From Sternotherus odoratus (Eukaryota > Chordata > Testudines > Kinosternidae), in contig JAVMKO010000003.1 of assembly GCA_032164245.1 (NCBI GenBank), positions 38,442,890 through 38,506,889 of the forward strand: a stretch of 64,000 nucleotides of DNA, in the 5' to 3' direction. The notes under the pieces are model-generated. The model was not told the DNA's origin and did not search any database. It saw nothing but the letters and a program-made list of their open reading frames with translations. The translations under genes were made by a program, and so were the position numbers. The first letter of the stretch is position 1. Every line of letters begins with the position of its first letter. This document shows, one piece after another, positions 34,878 to 45,620 of the stretch.

Positions 34878-35670
34878 ACTGAGTTAATGTTGTTTTCCTG
34901 TGGGAATGTGTATGAATTCATGAGCAGAGCCCTTTTAATTAAACTGGATACTTCTTTCAGTTTGCTGTAAGTTTAGTGTGAGTCAATATTTGGAACCCTC
35001 AATTAAATGGGAAACTCAAGTTAATTGTCATTATCACTAGCTGCCAGCATCCTTGGATTGTGATCAATTGACAAGTATCAGTATTTCAGCACTGTTAGTG
35101 AAAATTCACATTGCCTTTTGCCCATTATCTTCATTGGTTATTAATCAGCTTCCTGTATCTACTAGAGACATTGCTTCATTTATATATTGGCTCATACACA
35201 TGGTAAGGGATGATTTTGTGGTTAGTTGCTAGTATACTAGACAGAAGAGGTATATTTTAGTTCTATCGTTTCATTGCACGACTTGTATTTAGAAATTTGA
35301 TTTCTAGTTGTTGGACACTCTACCGGAAAAGAAACCTTAGTTTCTTTAAATGAACCCTTTATGACTCAAGCCCCCTTTATTAGCTGCTAAGATGCAATCC
35401 TCAAATGTATCTATATGCCTAAGTACCTCTAAGGATCTCAGGCTAAGTATGTAGTCCCAAAGCAAAGGGGACATTATTTAAATAAAATGGTTGTTTTTAT
35501 TTTGCTATTTGCATATGAAGATGTTATTTTCTAATTAAAATTACAATTCTATTAATTGCTAATTACCAGCAATAATGGAAACCTGAGCTGGCAATCTATT
35601 TAACTTCTCAATATTGCTTGCTCGGTTTTCTATACTGTTTTGTTCTTCCAGGGTCAATTTCTGCAAGACA

Positions 35671-35958
35671 CAGGGCTGGCTCCAGGCACCAGCGTAGCAA
35701 GTAGGTGCCTGGGGTGGTGAACGGCAAGGGCAGCAATCCGGGCGCTGTGAGGGTGGCACTCAGATGGCTGATCTCAGCAGCACACCTGCGGCAGCTCAAC
35801 GAACAGTCCCCCACCTTTCGGCGGCACGCCTATGGCAGATCAGCAGACTCTCTTCTTCTGTTGAGCTTCTGCAGCCGTGACACCGAAAGGCGGGAGATGC
35901 GGCAGCTTTTTTTTCTCCTTCGCTGGTTAGGGCGGCAAATAAGGTTCAGCCAGCCCTG
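35671..35958. mobile_element. hAT-type MITE, 288 bp, intact 8-bp TSD
   Basis: Begins CAGGGCTGGCTCCAGG and ends GGTTCAGCCAGCCCTG, inverted repeats of the hAT kind. Both flanks are GCAAGACA (35663-35670 and 35959-35966). The open frame across it (35705-36004) runs through the right flank and is not a gene. The inside includes GCAGCACACCTGCGGCAGCT-like GC-rich sequence but no tandem array. Confidence 0.9.
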
Positions 35959-36061
35959 GCAAGACAGGTGGCCAGAAAGAGATAAAATTGAGCTCTGGTA
36001 TTAAGATAGTTACAAAGTATATGATAATAATTAAAATCATGGTTTAATTTGATTGTGTGCC

Positions 36062-36180
36062 TTATCGTTGTAGCCATGTTGGGTCCAGGATATTAGTATG
36101 ACACAGCAGGTGAGGTAATATCTTTTATTGGACCAACTTTGGTTGATGAGAGACACAAACTATTGAACTTACAGAGTTCC
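36062..36180 (-). mobile_element. PLE 3' end, third subfamily
   Basis: In reverse complement: AAGTTGGTCCAATAAAAGAT, ATTACCTCACCTGCTGTGTC, and TGGACCCAACATGGCTACAA. This is the 3' terminus of another Penelope-like family common in turtles and crocodilians. It points toward the left, away from the coding piece just downstream. Confidence 0.68.
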
Positions 36181-36214
36181 ATACAAATGCCCCAAGAGAA
36201 CCTGCTTCAATACA

Positions 36215-36560
36215 GAAATAAAACCTGTTCCGACTAAACACCCTTAGATATTCCCTTCCACTCCACATCTGAACCCATACGGGGCATCATGAAACAACTA
36301 GAACCCATACTCATCCTGAAAGCAATCTTTCCTGAACCCATCTTCCTGCCTTCTAACAACCCCACAGTCTCACCAAGCTCATCATCTGAAGCAAGTTCCC
36401 CACAGACCAGGACACACCAACTCAAAGCAGCCCCAGACTCTGCCAGAACAACAGATGCAAATCTTGCAGATATATCTCCACTCCTACAGCAATGAACTCC
36501 CCCACAACACACCTTTCAAGATCCAAGGGTCCTACATATGCCTATCACAATGAGTGGTGT
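36215..36560 (+). pseudogene. PLE coding relic (linker region before GIY-YIG)
   Basis: An open frame of 68 codons (36289-36495) with the linker features of turtle PLE proteins, including ARTTDANLADISPLLQQ. Sequence after the stop continues with PLE-like words (CACAACACACCTTTCAAGAT, CATATGCCTATCACAATGAG) in other frames. The GIY-YIG core itself is missing or too decayed to see. Its relation to the minus-strand PLE end just upstream is unclear: they may be one rearranged insertion. Confidence 0.5.
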
Positions 36561-38700
36561 ACTTCATAGTAGGAAGCATTATTCATGACCTTTTTTGACA
36601 ATCCTCAACAACTCAGAACAAGAAATATTTTTGTAAAAATCAAAGTTTGTGGATAACTCGCAAACAGAAAAAAGGAGAAATACATCAGATAAATTATTCT
36701 CTACAAATACTTGACACAGTTCCAGTATGGAACAGTGAAAATACTGAGAAAAGGCTGGATTTGGGTGCTGTTATATGCATTTTGACTCCAGTTTTTATCC
36801 ATAAGTGATAGAACTAACTTTGTTGTGTTAAAACTTCTACAGTAACTATACAGATGCTGTTAATAAGTATGGCTTATTAAAACATAAAATTAGATTAGTT
36901 TGTCATATATAACTTGCAAAGGTTTCAGACCTTTATAAATAGCAGGAAATCTGTCATTAACAGTGTGACACATCTGTGAAACTAAACTAAAATGTGTTAA
37001 GCTAAGATTTAATTGTAGCATCTTGTTACCATAGTTTAATTACAATAATCATAATTTTCCTACAGTATGCAACAATGATAAGACATGCCGTTAGCTGTGT
37101 TATTGTGAGATAAGTATGAACACAACAGCATGGGAGTGATTTCCCCTTCACCTTATTTACAGAAGAAATGAGCTTTCTACTAATGTGAGCTGGTTCAATG
37201 TGATATGTTCAGTGACACTGTGTCATGCCTGAAATAATGTAGATGTGTTATCACTATATACACCACCATATTACAGGAATCTTTTTTTTAGTTTCTCGAA
37301 ATGTACAATTCTTAGAGTGAAAGGCAGTAAAATACTGGTGTGAAATACTACATATGATAAGAATGGTTGGCATGATTAACTTATTCTTATACCATCATAT
37401 AAAAGTGATGTATAATTCAGAAATAATAGGAGAAATGGAAAGAGCCTCTATAAATAAAAAAATATTCTCTTTTCTTTTGAAAAATATTTTTATGCTGTAC
37501 TAGCATAATATATGTAAGTGCAAGTGGTTTTGGATATACGCTAAGTTTAAAGAATATGACAGGTTTAAACAGAACTTTCCAAAGAATTATAAGTTAATTA
37601 AAACAGGGATTTGACAAAATGACACTAACTTTAATATCATCCCTGCAGTAGCCATCGCATCTGAATTTAAAATGCTCTCACATTTCTTACAGAGTTTAAA
37701 AATGATAACTTTAAAAGATATCATAAATATCATCTGGAATGTATATTTGCATTGGAGACAGGTAAGTTGATGCCACGAATGAAAAGATTTGAGGGAAATC
37801 TGTAGAAAATCAAGGAAATTTTCATTACAGTACACTGTTTCCTACATAATGGGTTTTATAATACATAGGAGATCAGATATTATGGTTATTGGTAGAGTAT
37901 AAAAACCTGAACAGATTAGAAAAGAATAGAGGAAATAACTTTTGTTTGCTATCTCCACTGTACATATACAACATAAATCTAGAAAAAAATGCTATATTGA
38001 ACTTGAGGGAGAGACAAAGAAACAGCCAGAGAGGAGTGGACACAAAGTTGCTCTAATCTGATATCCTCTCTCTTACAGGGGCCATTACTGTAAGCGTCAG
38101 AGGAAGGTGTAAGTGGGGAAATGTTGGCTAACTTGACCCCTACATTAGGTCTTGTCCTGATCTCCAATATTTGAAGACTGGTTTAAGCCTAAGGCATGCA
38201 GTTTAATATCCCTTTCTAAAACATTTAATTATTAAGCAATTAATTATTAATTATAATTCTGAATATCCTTGATTTCCACATCAATATTCAATCATGTTTT
38301 GAATCTTCCCAAGTTCTTGGCCTTAATGACTTCCTGTGGCAATGAGTCACTCACACTCTACTTACATGCTGTTGAAAAAATATTTATGCTTACTGTTTTT
38401 GATTTTTCTACCTTTAAATCCCATTGAATACCTCATGTTATGAGACAGAGAAAACAGAAGTTGCTGACTTGCCTTCTCTAAATCATTCATTATTTTATAT
38501 TATTTTATCATGTCCCCTCTTATTCATCTCTTTACTAAGTACAGCTTAATGGTCTGCACAGGAGATTGGAAACCAGGAACTCCTGCGTTCTCATCCTAAA
38601 TCTAATACTAACAGTCTGTCGTCTTACACTTCACTTAACCTCTCTTCCTTAGTTCCTAGCCAGCCATCAAGGAAGTCCAAGAAACAGGGCATCCATGAGT
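36561..38700. other. Unique AT-rich DNA, plus MIR-like piece
   Basis: A MIR-like plus-strand fragment may lie at 38555-38650 (GGAAACCAGGAACTCCTGCG). Otherwise no element, exon or RNA gene was recognised. Confidence 0.4.
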
Positions 38701-38701
38701 C

Positions 38702-38997
38702 TTAAGGCTTGCGTATATGATCAATTAGTGCATGGCAAGGTGGGGGCTTAAATCTACAGTGCTCCAGCATGCAGTACACTAAATGGCAGTGTGGACTCTG
38801 ATGCTGCACACTAAAAGTTCACTTGTGCGCTTTCTGTACAGCTATTTCAAAGATCAGTACGTAAAAGTGCATTAGAGGATCTTTAGCATATAGCAGTAGG
38901 GTCCAAATTGACCGCAAGTATGCCACATGCTGAAGCTCTGTAGATTTATGCCCCAGCTTGCTGCACACTAACTTATCCTATAGACATGCCCTGAGTG
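38702..38997. mobile_element. Probable MITE with imperfect TIRs
   Basis: The left end CTTAAGGCTTGCGTATATG and the reverse complement of the right end, CTCAGGGCATGTCTATAGG, align with several mismatches. The interior contains GCACACTAAAAGTTCACTTG and mirror words (CTGCACACTAACTTATCC). No target duplication was seen. Confidence 0.45.
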
Positions 38998-39479
38998 GGA
39001 ATTAGGTACTGAACACTAAATCTATCAGCAGAAGTGGAGGTTAATTAATATACCGTAGCCTATTGAAAAATATTGACCTACAAGTGTATAGGAAAATGCA
39101 AACAGAGGAGTTCTTGTGATATCGTTTCTTAACCATAGTATGCTCCAGATAAATAGATCCCATAGAAAGAAACAACAATGGATGCAAAGAATGGCTTTTC
39201 AATGTGCAAATTTCTCCCTAGAGTAGAGGGCTAGCACAAGACGTAACAGCACACATATTTTCAAGCCCTAAGTAGGGTGGATAGCCATGGCAGGTCCCTC
39301 CCTATTGGGCTGAACATCGCTGTCTAAGTACAAAGCACTAGAAATTAAGATTTAATTATGATCCTATACTGGCTTGTGTAAGTGTAGGCAGAGGCTGGCT
39401 GGCATACAGGGCCTGTTTTAAGTATGCCCAGTTAACAATGAGTGTCCCAAGAACTCAAAATCAAATGAAAATATTTTCT

Positions 39480-40095
39480 TTGATATATGGCTGTGTGATA
39501 GAGGAGGGTCAGGGAGCTGTGGCAGAGTGCTTGAGGGGAGATACATTAACTCAAGGCTCATTAGGGCGTGGCTCCCTATAGACTAGTGGCTCCCTGTAGA
39601 CTAGACTTAATAAAAAACCCCTGCTTCAGGCAGACAGGGGTGGGAGTTGGAGCAGAGAGCAGTTTGAAGGAAGTTGGAGCAGAGAGCATTTTGGAGGAGT
39701 TGGAGCAGAGAGCAGTTTGGAGGAGTTGGAGAGGAGAGGATTGGTGTGGAGGAAAGCAGAGGAAGAGTTTGGAACGAAGAAGACCCAGACCCTAGGTAAA
39801 GAGACACCTGGCTGGTGCAGAGAGAGGGCAGGAAGCCCCACAAACTGAAGGTAGGAGAGGGAAGTAGCCCAGGGAAAGGAATAGCTAGTTCAAGCAGTTT
39901 ACTGCTATCCTTAGGGCCCCTGGGCTGGGACCCAGAGTAGAGGGCAGGCCCGGGTCCCTCCCTCTACACTCCCCTTCCCTGGGATACTAGTGGGGCAGTT
40001 AATACCTTGCTCAGGGGCAGGAAATGGTGCCCTGAACCCCTCACAAGAGGAGAAAGTGCGGGACCCACAATAATAGTGTAGGCAATTTGCCACAG
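39480..40095. repeat. LTR-like or composite repeat with 26-bp minisatellite
   Basis: GC-richer block unlike the surroundings. 39645-39755 holds four copies of a unit near 26 bp, consensus GAGTTGGAGCAGAGAGCAGT plus TTGGAG. Later text (CCCAGGGAAAGGAATAGC, GGCCCCTGGGCTGGGACCC) resembles solo LTRs seen in turtles, but I found no TG...CA ends or target duplication. The short frames are not genes. Confidence 0.4.
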
Positions 40096-42230
40096 GCTGT
40101 TTGCCATTCTAAAGATAATAAATTACTTAAGTGATGTTCAGTTTGTAAACTAGGCAAAATTCTCAATAATTAGGGCAAGATACTAATGAAAATCAGCCCA
40201 GCTCTATTGACTCCAAGAGGGCTACACTGAATTAGATCAGCTGAATATCTTACTTTTAGTCACCATCTAAGTTACAGTAATGAAGGAAAAGATCCCTGGG
40301 TTCCAACTACTTGTATTATCATATCTGCAACTTTCTAAAAAGATTATCATATTAGTTTACTGAAGTTCCTGCATTTGAACACTTAAATGAACATAGATTG
40401 GAAAAACACAGTGGCAAAACCCTTGCCATCACAAGCTAATTGAATTTCAGAATCAATTGAATGACAATATCTACATTATTGTTGAAACTAAGCAGTGAAT
40501 TTGGACTTGACTATGGTTATTAGAACAAACTCATCATCTTTACAAAACAAATGCTAACAATCTATATTTTCTTTCAAAATTTACAAAATGTTTGTCTCTG
40601 TGCCGTGAAACATGAGGTCAGTATGATTTCTATGTGGTTTCATTTTGCTTTGATAATGCAATAGATTAATCAATTGTGAGCTTTATTTTCAACTGGGATA
40701 GTGTGAAAGCATCTCAAGTATCTCAATGCAAATGGAAATGCTCATGTTCTCTAGTGGAGTTGAAGTGAGATATCCAAATAGCCTGATTTAAGATACAGAA
40801 TTCCTATATTTCCTTATCCCATACACACTTTCTTTTCAACTTATATTTCAGATCTATATATTAATTTTTTACTCTTCCTTGTTTAGCACAAGCTGTCTCC
40901 TTTACTTCAAATAAAGAATGAACATGTAATTAACTGTTCCTCTATCCTGCAACTGCTAATTTTGTATATAAACAATGATTTTGCATGGGAATAGAATATT
41001 GCTGTCCATCTTAGCTGTCAGCCCTACAAACATTTTGTTACACAGTATTGCCTCTACAGAACTTTGCTTAGCCAAACTAATCACACCTTAAAGCTCTCTT
41101 AATGAATTATTGGCTAGGTAATCTTTACAAATATAAGACAAGGAAGATTTTGTAGCACCTTAGAGACTAACCAGTTTATTTCAGCATAAGCTTTTGTGGG
41201 CTATAGCCCACTTCATCGGATGCATATAATGGAACAGAAGTAAGATGCATTTATACACACAGAAAGAAAAAAAAAGTTGTACATTAGCATATCAATTCTA
41301 AGAGGCTGTTAAATTTGGATGGGCCATTATCAGCAGGAAAAAAACACCTTTTGAAATGGATCTCTGTGTCTTCAAGAGATAACACCTATTGAAGGTAAAT
41401 TAACTAGGGAAATGCAATCAATTAGTGTAATGAGAGAACCATTTGCAAGTCTTATTTAGCCATTGGTTAATTGTGTCCAATTTGAAAATTAATTCCAGTT
41501 CCTCAGTTTCTCATTGGAGTCTGTTTTGGAAGTTTTTTTGTTTCAAAATCCACACCATTAAACAGTCAAATCATTTTGGCAGTGTTTTGGAACTTTGATG
41601 TCTTACATCCAAAAGAATTATATTAAATATTTACATTCTTATTGTTTAATTAAAGATGGAATTATCCTATAATTAAACAACCAATTCTCTACATGTGAAC
41701 ACTTAAAGCTAAATTGCAGTGGAAACAAAGCAGAATTATATGGCAACTGGAGCAAATATGCACATACAAAAATACAAATATCCTGAATAATTTTATTGTA
41801 ATGAATGCCTAAGTAGTTCATTTACTCTAATGTGTTCCTATGCCAACAAAGTGTCTTTGATATTGGTCCAAAATGAATGCGAGCCCAAGTGACAAAGATG
41901 TTAAGGGCTAGGTGGTGAGCAGCCCCGTGCGGATGTGTAGCAGAATGGATGGGGAAGCAATACACTTCTCCCGTACTCCCTAGTACTCCTACAAAGAGGG
42001 CAACCGCCATTATAATGTCCTGGTCGTTTCTTTAAACATTCCTATCCAGGACTGTTAAACAACTAAAGATGAACCTACCTCCAGATAATGCATCCCACAT
42101 TTTCTGTTTAGTCCAGCTAGAGGGATAGGATTCTGGGCTATAAGTCAGTGCTTATGCAGTTGGGACATGATCCATAAGTTTCACAGGGATAGGATACCTA
42201 CACATCATGTCTCAGTGTCTTGACTGATTT
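40096..42230. other. Unique AT-rich DNA with one PLE terminus
   Basis: Besides the PLE end at 41138-41224, nothing gene-like was found. A minus-strand frame at 41822-42010 (62 codons) has no splice support and no recognisable domain. Confidence 0.4.
41138..41224 (-). mobile_element. PLE terminus, second subfamily, opposite strand
   Basis: Reverse complement: CCGATGAAGTGGGCTATAGC, CCACAAAAGCTTATGCTGAA, ATAAACTGGTTAGTCTCTAA, GGTGCTACAAAATCTTCC. Same subfamily as 32962-33046. Stem II is perfect here (GTGGG/CCCAC) but the core GAAA has become AAAA. Confidence 0.8.
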
Positions 42231-42235
42231 AAGTG

Positions 42236-42640
42236 GGTGAGGGGTGAGGTGTGGGTGTTGGGGTTGGTCAGGGGGTGTTGCGGTTGGTGGGGGGGGTGAA
42301 GTGGGGGTGTTGGGTTTGGTTGGGGGGGGGTGAGGAGGGGGGTCGGGGTTGGTTTACGGGGGGTAAGTGAGGTGTGGGCGTCGGGTTTGTTTGTGGTGGT
42401 AGGTAGGGGTGTCGGGTTTGGTTGGGGGGGGAAGTGAGGTGGGTGTGTCAGGTTTGGTCTATGGGGGGGTGAGGTGTGGGTGTTGGTCAGGAGGTGTTGA
42501 GGTTGGTATGGGGGAGACGTGGGGGTGTTGGGTTTGGGTGGGGGGGTGAAAATGTGAGTCGGGGTTGGTCGAGGGGTAAGTGAGGTGGGGGTGTCGGGTT
42601 TGGTCGGGGGGTGAGGTGGGGGTGTCGGGTTTGCTCTCTG
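42236..42640. repeat. G-rich minisatellite
   Basis: About ten degenerate copies of a unit of 35-45 bp, built from GTGAGGTG, TGGGTGTTGGG, TTTGGTCGGGG words with G-runs up to ten. It is strand-asymmetric (G on plus) and has strong potential for G-quadruplexes. It ends about 45 bases before the Helitron-like terminus at 42690-42728. Reading frames here are artefacts. Confidence 0.8.
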
Positions 42641-42689
42641 CCCCCATCCAATGCACCCCGCACTCGCTCAGCTGTCTGCCCCATACCCA

Positions 42690-42728
42690 CCTCCGACTGA
42701 CCCGAGCAACGCCGGGCACTTTCGCTAG
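42690..42728. mobile_element. Helitron-like 3' terminus
   Basis: GACCCGAGCAACGCCGGGC can form a small CCCG/CGGG hairpin, followed by ACTTTCGCTAG and then T. Helitrons end in CTAG or a similar CTRR word after a hairpin about 10 bases upstream, inserted before T. The 5' end (TC) was not located; the minisatellite to the left may be part of the element. Family assignment is inference. Confidence 0.4.
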
Positions 42729-42730
42729 TA

Positions 42731-43837
42731 CAGTGAAACCTCGATTTAACGGACTAATTGGGGCGAGGGGGTGTCCGTTAAATCAGAAAGTCCGTTATTT
42801 AAGAAAGTAGGTTTTCCGAATGCATATGTTAAAAAATTGACTTTTGTGTAATTAAAATTAAGTACTGTATGTATGAAAAGTTTAATTTCACAGAAAAGTG
42901 TTCTGTATGTATTATTGCTTATGTACTCAGCATAGTTTTGAGACTGTAATAAACAAGTATGCAATCTAAATCGAAATAAATAAACATTTTTCTGAAAACA
43001 CACTTTACTGTACTTATATTTAACTAAACAAATAAACAATGTTCTTAAAAACGAAGCAAAATTTAAATTTTATAAAAAGAATGGAAAAAAACCCCAAACC
43101 GAGCTGTGGGAGCAGCAGCCCCACCGCCACCACAGAGAGGGGGCCGCAGCCGGCAACCAGCCCGCCCGCGGCTGCAACCCCGGCGGCCACAGAGAGTGGA
43201 CAGTCAGTCCGCACGGGTCCCGGCTTCCGGGACCCGCCAGCAAGTCCAGCTGCTGCGGGGAGCCAGGCGGCAGCCTCCCATCCCGCAGCTTCAGCCTCGG
43301 GCGGCAGGAGAGCGGACACAGGTCCCGGCTCCCGGGACCCACCAGCAAGCCCAGCTGCTGCGGAGAGCCACAGCCCCCCGCGCAGCTTCAGCCTCGGGCG
43401 GCAGCAAGCCCAGCTGCTGGGGGAAGCCGGGCAGCAGCCCCCCCCCCCCCTGCAGCTTCAGCCTCGGGCGGCAGGAGAGCGGACACAGGTCCCGGCTCCC
43501 GGGACCCACCAGCAAGCCCAGCTGCTGCGGAGAGCCACAGCCCACCCCTCCCCCCCCCCCGCAGCTTCAGCCTGGGGCGGCAGCAAGCCCAGCTGCTGGA
43601 GGGAGCAGTGCGGCATTCCCCCCCTCCCCCCCGGCAGCTTCAGCCTCCGACGGCAGCAAACCCAGCTGCTGCGGAGAGGCGGGCGGCAGTACACAGCTTC
43701 AGCCTCGGGGGGGCAGCAGGGAGCCCACAGCCAGCCCTCCACAAACGGATTTCGGATGCATGATCAGACTCTGAAAAATTTTGTCCGTTGCATGCGAAGT
43801 CCGTTAAATGGAGGTCCGTTAAATCGAGGGTTTACTG
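42731..43837. mobile_element. Tigger-like DNA transposon, 1107 bp, with internal VNTR
   Basis: Left end CAGTGAAACCTCGATTTAAC and reverse complement of right end CAGTAAACCCTCGATTTAAC are inverted repeats, flanked by TA on each side (42729-42730, 43838-43839), as for pogo/Tigger elements. The word GTCCGTTAAAT recurs at both ends. The middle (about 43110-43720) is a GC-rich tandem array; units of roughly 80-110 bp contain CAGCTTCAGCCTCGGGCGGC and AGCCCAGCTGCTGCGG. No transposase domain remains. The long frames on both strands (up to 269 codons) are products of the array. Confidence 0.88.
43110..43720. repeat. GC-rich VNTR inside the Tigger-like element
   Basis: About six degenerate copies of a unit with GCAGCTTCAGCCTCGGGCGG, a variable C-run, and CAGCAAGCCCAGCTGCTG. 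The pairs CCAGCTGCTGC and GCAGC words can fold. CpG density is far above the surroundings. Confidence 0.85.
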
Positions 43838-44061
43838 TACTAATATAAACACATTCTACATATTGCTCACCAGAGAGCAGGGCCCCTTCAAGACTATAAT
43901 TTTATCCTGAAACAAACATGGCTGCATTTCAAATTCAAATAACAAGCTGACATCTGCAAATTTCTGCCTTGGGCAAGGTGACCTGAAGAGTTACATTGGG
44001 AAATAACCCTAAGAAAAGGAGATTTCAGTTCTATTGTAATGGAAATACTGTTCACTCCTAC

Positions 44062-44217
44062 CTTCTGAGAGATGATGTCTTTCTTGATTTCAAAGGAGAA
44101 GCTGGAATTGTGTTTGTTTGGCATAGCATCATTTTGGGAGCGAATCCCTATATCACCTTTTGAGCTCTGATCATCAAGACAAGCAGGGGCAGACACATTA
44201 AAATACATTGTATTTCT
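44062..44217 (-). CDS. Candidate internal coding exon, unidentified host gene
   Basis: Minus strand, 156 bases, exactly 52 codons. The acceptor is a pyrimidine-rich tract ending CCCCAG (just above 44217), the donor GTAGGA (44056-44061). The frame is open and protein-like: it starts RNTMYFNVSAPACLDD and ends FEIKKDIISQK. Two N-glycosylation sequons (NVS, NSS) and one cysteine would suit an extracellular or luminal part, which is inference. It enters and leaves in phase 0. The downstream candidate exon at 21145-21196 also enters in phase 0. I cannot name the gene. It lies in unique sequence, so it is unlikely to be transposon-derived. Confidence 0.55.
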
Positions 44218-44524
44218 CTGGGGAACAGGGGATAATCACATGCAGGTGAATTAATCGTTAAAAGTTTTGCAAAGGTTTATGTGAATATGGGGATATGGGT
44301 TCTGTGGCTGATGTAGAACTGATCCCTTTATTCCCTGACCCTATAGACACTAAACAGACAAATAACAGATACATCACAACCCAAGCCACTCTGTGTATTT
44401 CCTATTTTTTATGGCTTACTTTACTGGTGAGACCAACCTTTATGACAAAGGACTAAAAGGTTTCAAAGTCAGGGACTCTCAAGTTAGGAAATACCAGAAT
44501 GACCATTGCCAATGCAACATTAAT

Positions 44525-44620
44525 GAGAGAATCATAGACTATCAGGGTTGGAAGGGATACCAGGAGATCATCTAGCCCAACCCCCTGCTCAAAGCAATAA
44601 ATGAGGCAGGGATCCTACAG
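44525..44620 (-). mobile_element. CR1 3' end fragment
   Basis: AATCATAGACTATCAGGGTT, GGAAGGGATACCAGGAGATC, and ATCTAGCCCAACCCCCTGCT are the reverse complement of a CR1 tail. It belongs to the same broad group as the element at 1-2078. Confidence 0.85.
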
Positions 44621-44783
44621 ACAACAGACTCCTTCAACACACAGCCCCAGAGCAGAAAATCCTGGGCACTGAAGAAGGCAGGGGTCTTGTGAAAATAAAA
44701 TGGGCTCATGTAATTAAGGTCTGCATCATCATGCAAATGAACAAGAGGCCTGAATGAAGGGTGCCAGGGCAGCCTTCATTTGC

Positions 44784-44940
44784 CTAACCTGAGGACTCCT
44801 CATTGTTTTGATGATACAGACCACACAGCTCCAACTCTGAAAAACATTGAGAGGTTTCCAGCAGAACACCTTTTTTCAGCTGGGAAATGCTGATTCCTTG
44901 AAATTGACCCCTTGGGAACACGTCCATCTCAATGACAATC
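44784..44940 (-). other. Protein-like minus-strand frame, status open
   Basis: A 50-codon stretch on the minus strand, from IVIEMDVFPRG to LYHQNNEESS, between a possible acceptor (CCACCAACCAG) and a possible donor (CCTCAG then GTTAGG). If spliced it would leave in phase 1, which is incompatible with joining the exon at 44062-44217 directly (a stop would follow). It may be a transposon remnant or chance. Confidence 0.2.
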
Positions 44941-44999
44941 TGGTTGGTGGGGGTCCCGATCAACATGGGAGAGTGGGCAAGTTCAGAGGTTGTTCGGGG

Positions 45000-45620
45000 T
45001 GGGGTGGGTGACAGCACTGCTGCCCTCACATCTGTGCTGCCTTCAGACCTGGGCTCTGAGACTAGCAGCCAGCAACCTTTCTGAAGCTAGAGGAGGTTCC
45101 CAGATGTGGAGGTGGGTCCCTGCTGCTGGGAGCACCTCAGCTGGGGGCTCCGACCTACCCGTCCCCTGGCAGATTAACACAACGGCCTTGGCCAATTTGG
45201 GGGCATCCAGAAAAATGAGCCCCAGAAGGAACTGCAAGGGAAGCCCCGAGCCCCAGCTGCAGATGCCGGGTAGAAGCCCCGAACCCAGGCGCCCAGAGCA
45301 CCAGCAAGAGTGGGGAGGGGCATGAAAGTCCTGAGTTCAGTGCCACAGCCCTGCCTGCAGCCGTGGGGGTCAGAAGCCCCGAATCCAGGCACCCAGAGAT
45401 GAGGCTGGAGGAGAAGCTGCCAAAACCAAAGCCCTGAGCCCAATAATAGGCTGCTGCAGTGCACTCACTTCTGCCCTGCCTCTGGAGGTGCATCTGATAT
45501 CCCCACGGAGAGCCCTGTCCCCACCAGCCCAGCGGACTAACAGCTAAGAGGCCCCTACTGGGTACTCCTGGCTCAGGGGATCCCAGCAGGGTGGGGAGAT
45601 CGGATATCACGGGGCCAGGG
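45000..45620. repeat. GC-rich degenerate repeat block
   Basis: The phrase AGAAGCCCCGAACCCAGGCG with a following CCCAGAGCA or close variants occurs three times (near 45240, 45271 and 45373). This suggests a DNA-transposon interior with local tandem expansion. No inverted ends were found. Overlapping frames of up to 151 codons on both strands are compositional. Confidence 0.45.

Larger units (their letters stand above)
32135..35662. other. Unique DNA with one PLE terminus
   Basis: Apart from the PLE end at 32962-33046 and an AT microsatellite (ATATAG units, 34855-34877), no element or exon was recognised. The G/A-rich part at 34020-34380 carries no open frame of interest. Confidence 0.45.

Noticed and set aside
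42236..42640. Possible CRISPR-like or telomeric array
   Set aside because: No spacer/repeat alternation and no TTAGGG units; it is a degenerate G-rich minisatellite in vertebrate DNA.
43039..43848. 269-codon Pro/Ser/Gln-rich frame
   Set aside because: Lies within TIR-bounded Tigger-like element and its VNTR; open on both strands.
45155..45610. 151-codon minus-strand frame
   Set aside because: Falls in a repetitive GC-rich block with three near-copies of one phrase; frame not supported by splice sites.
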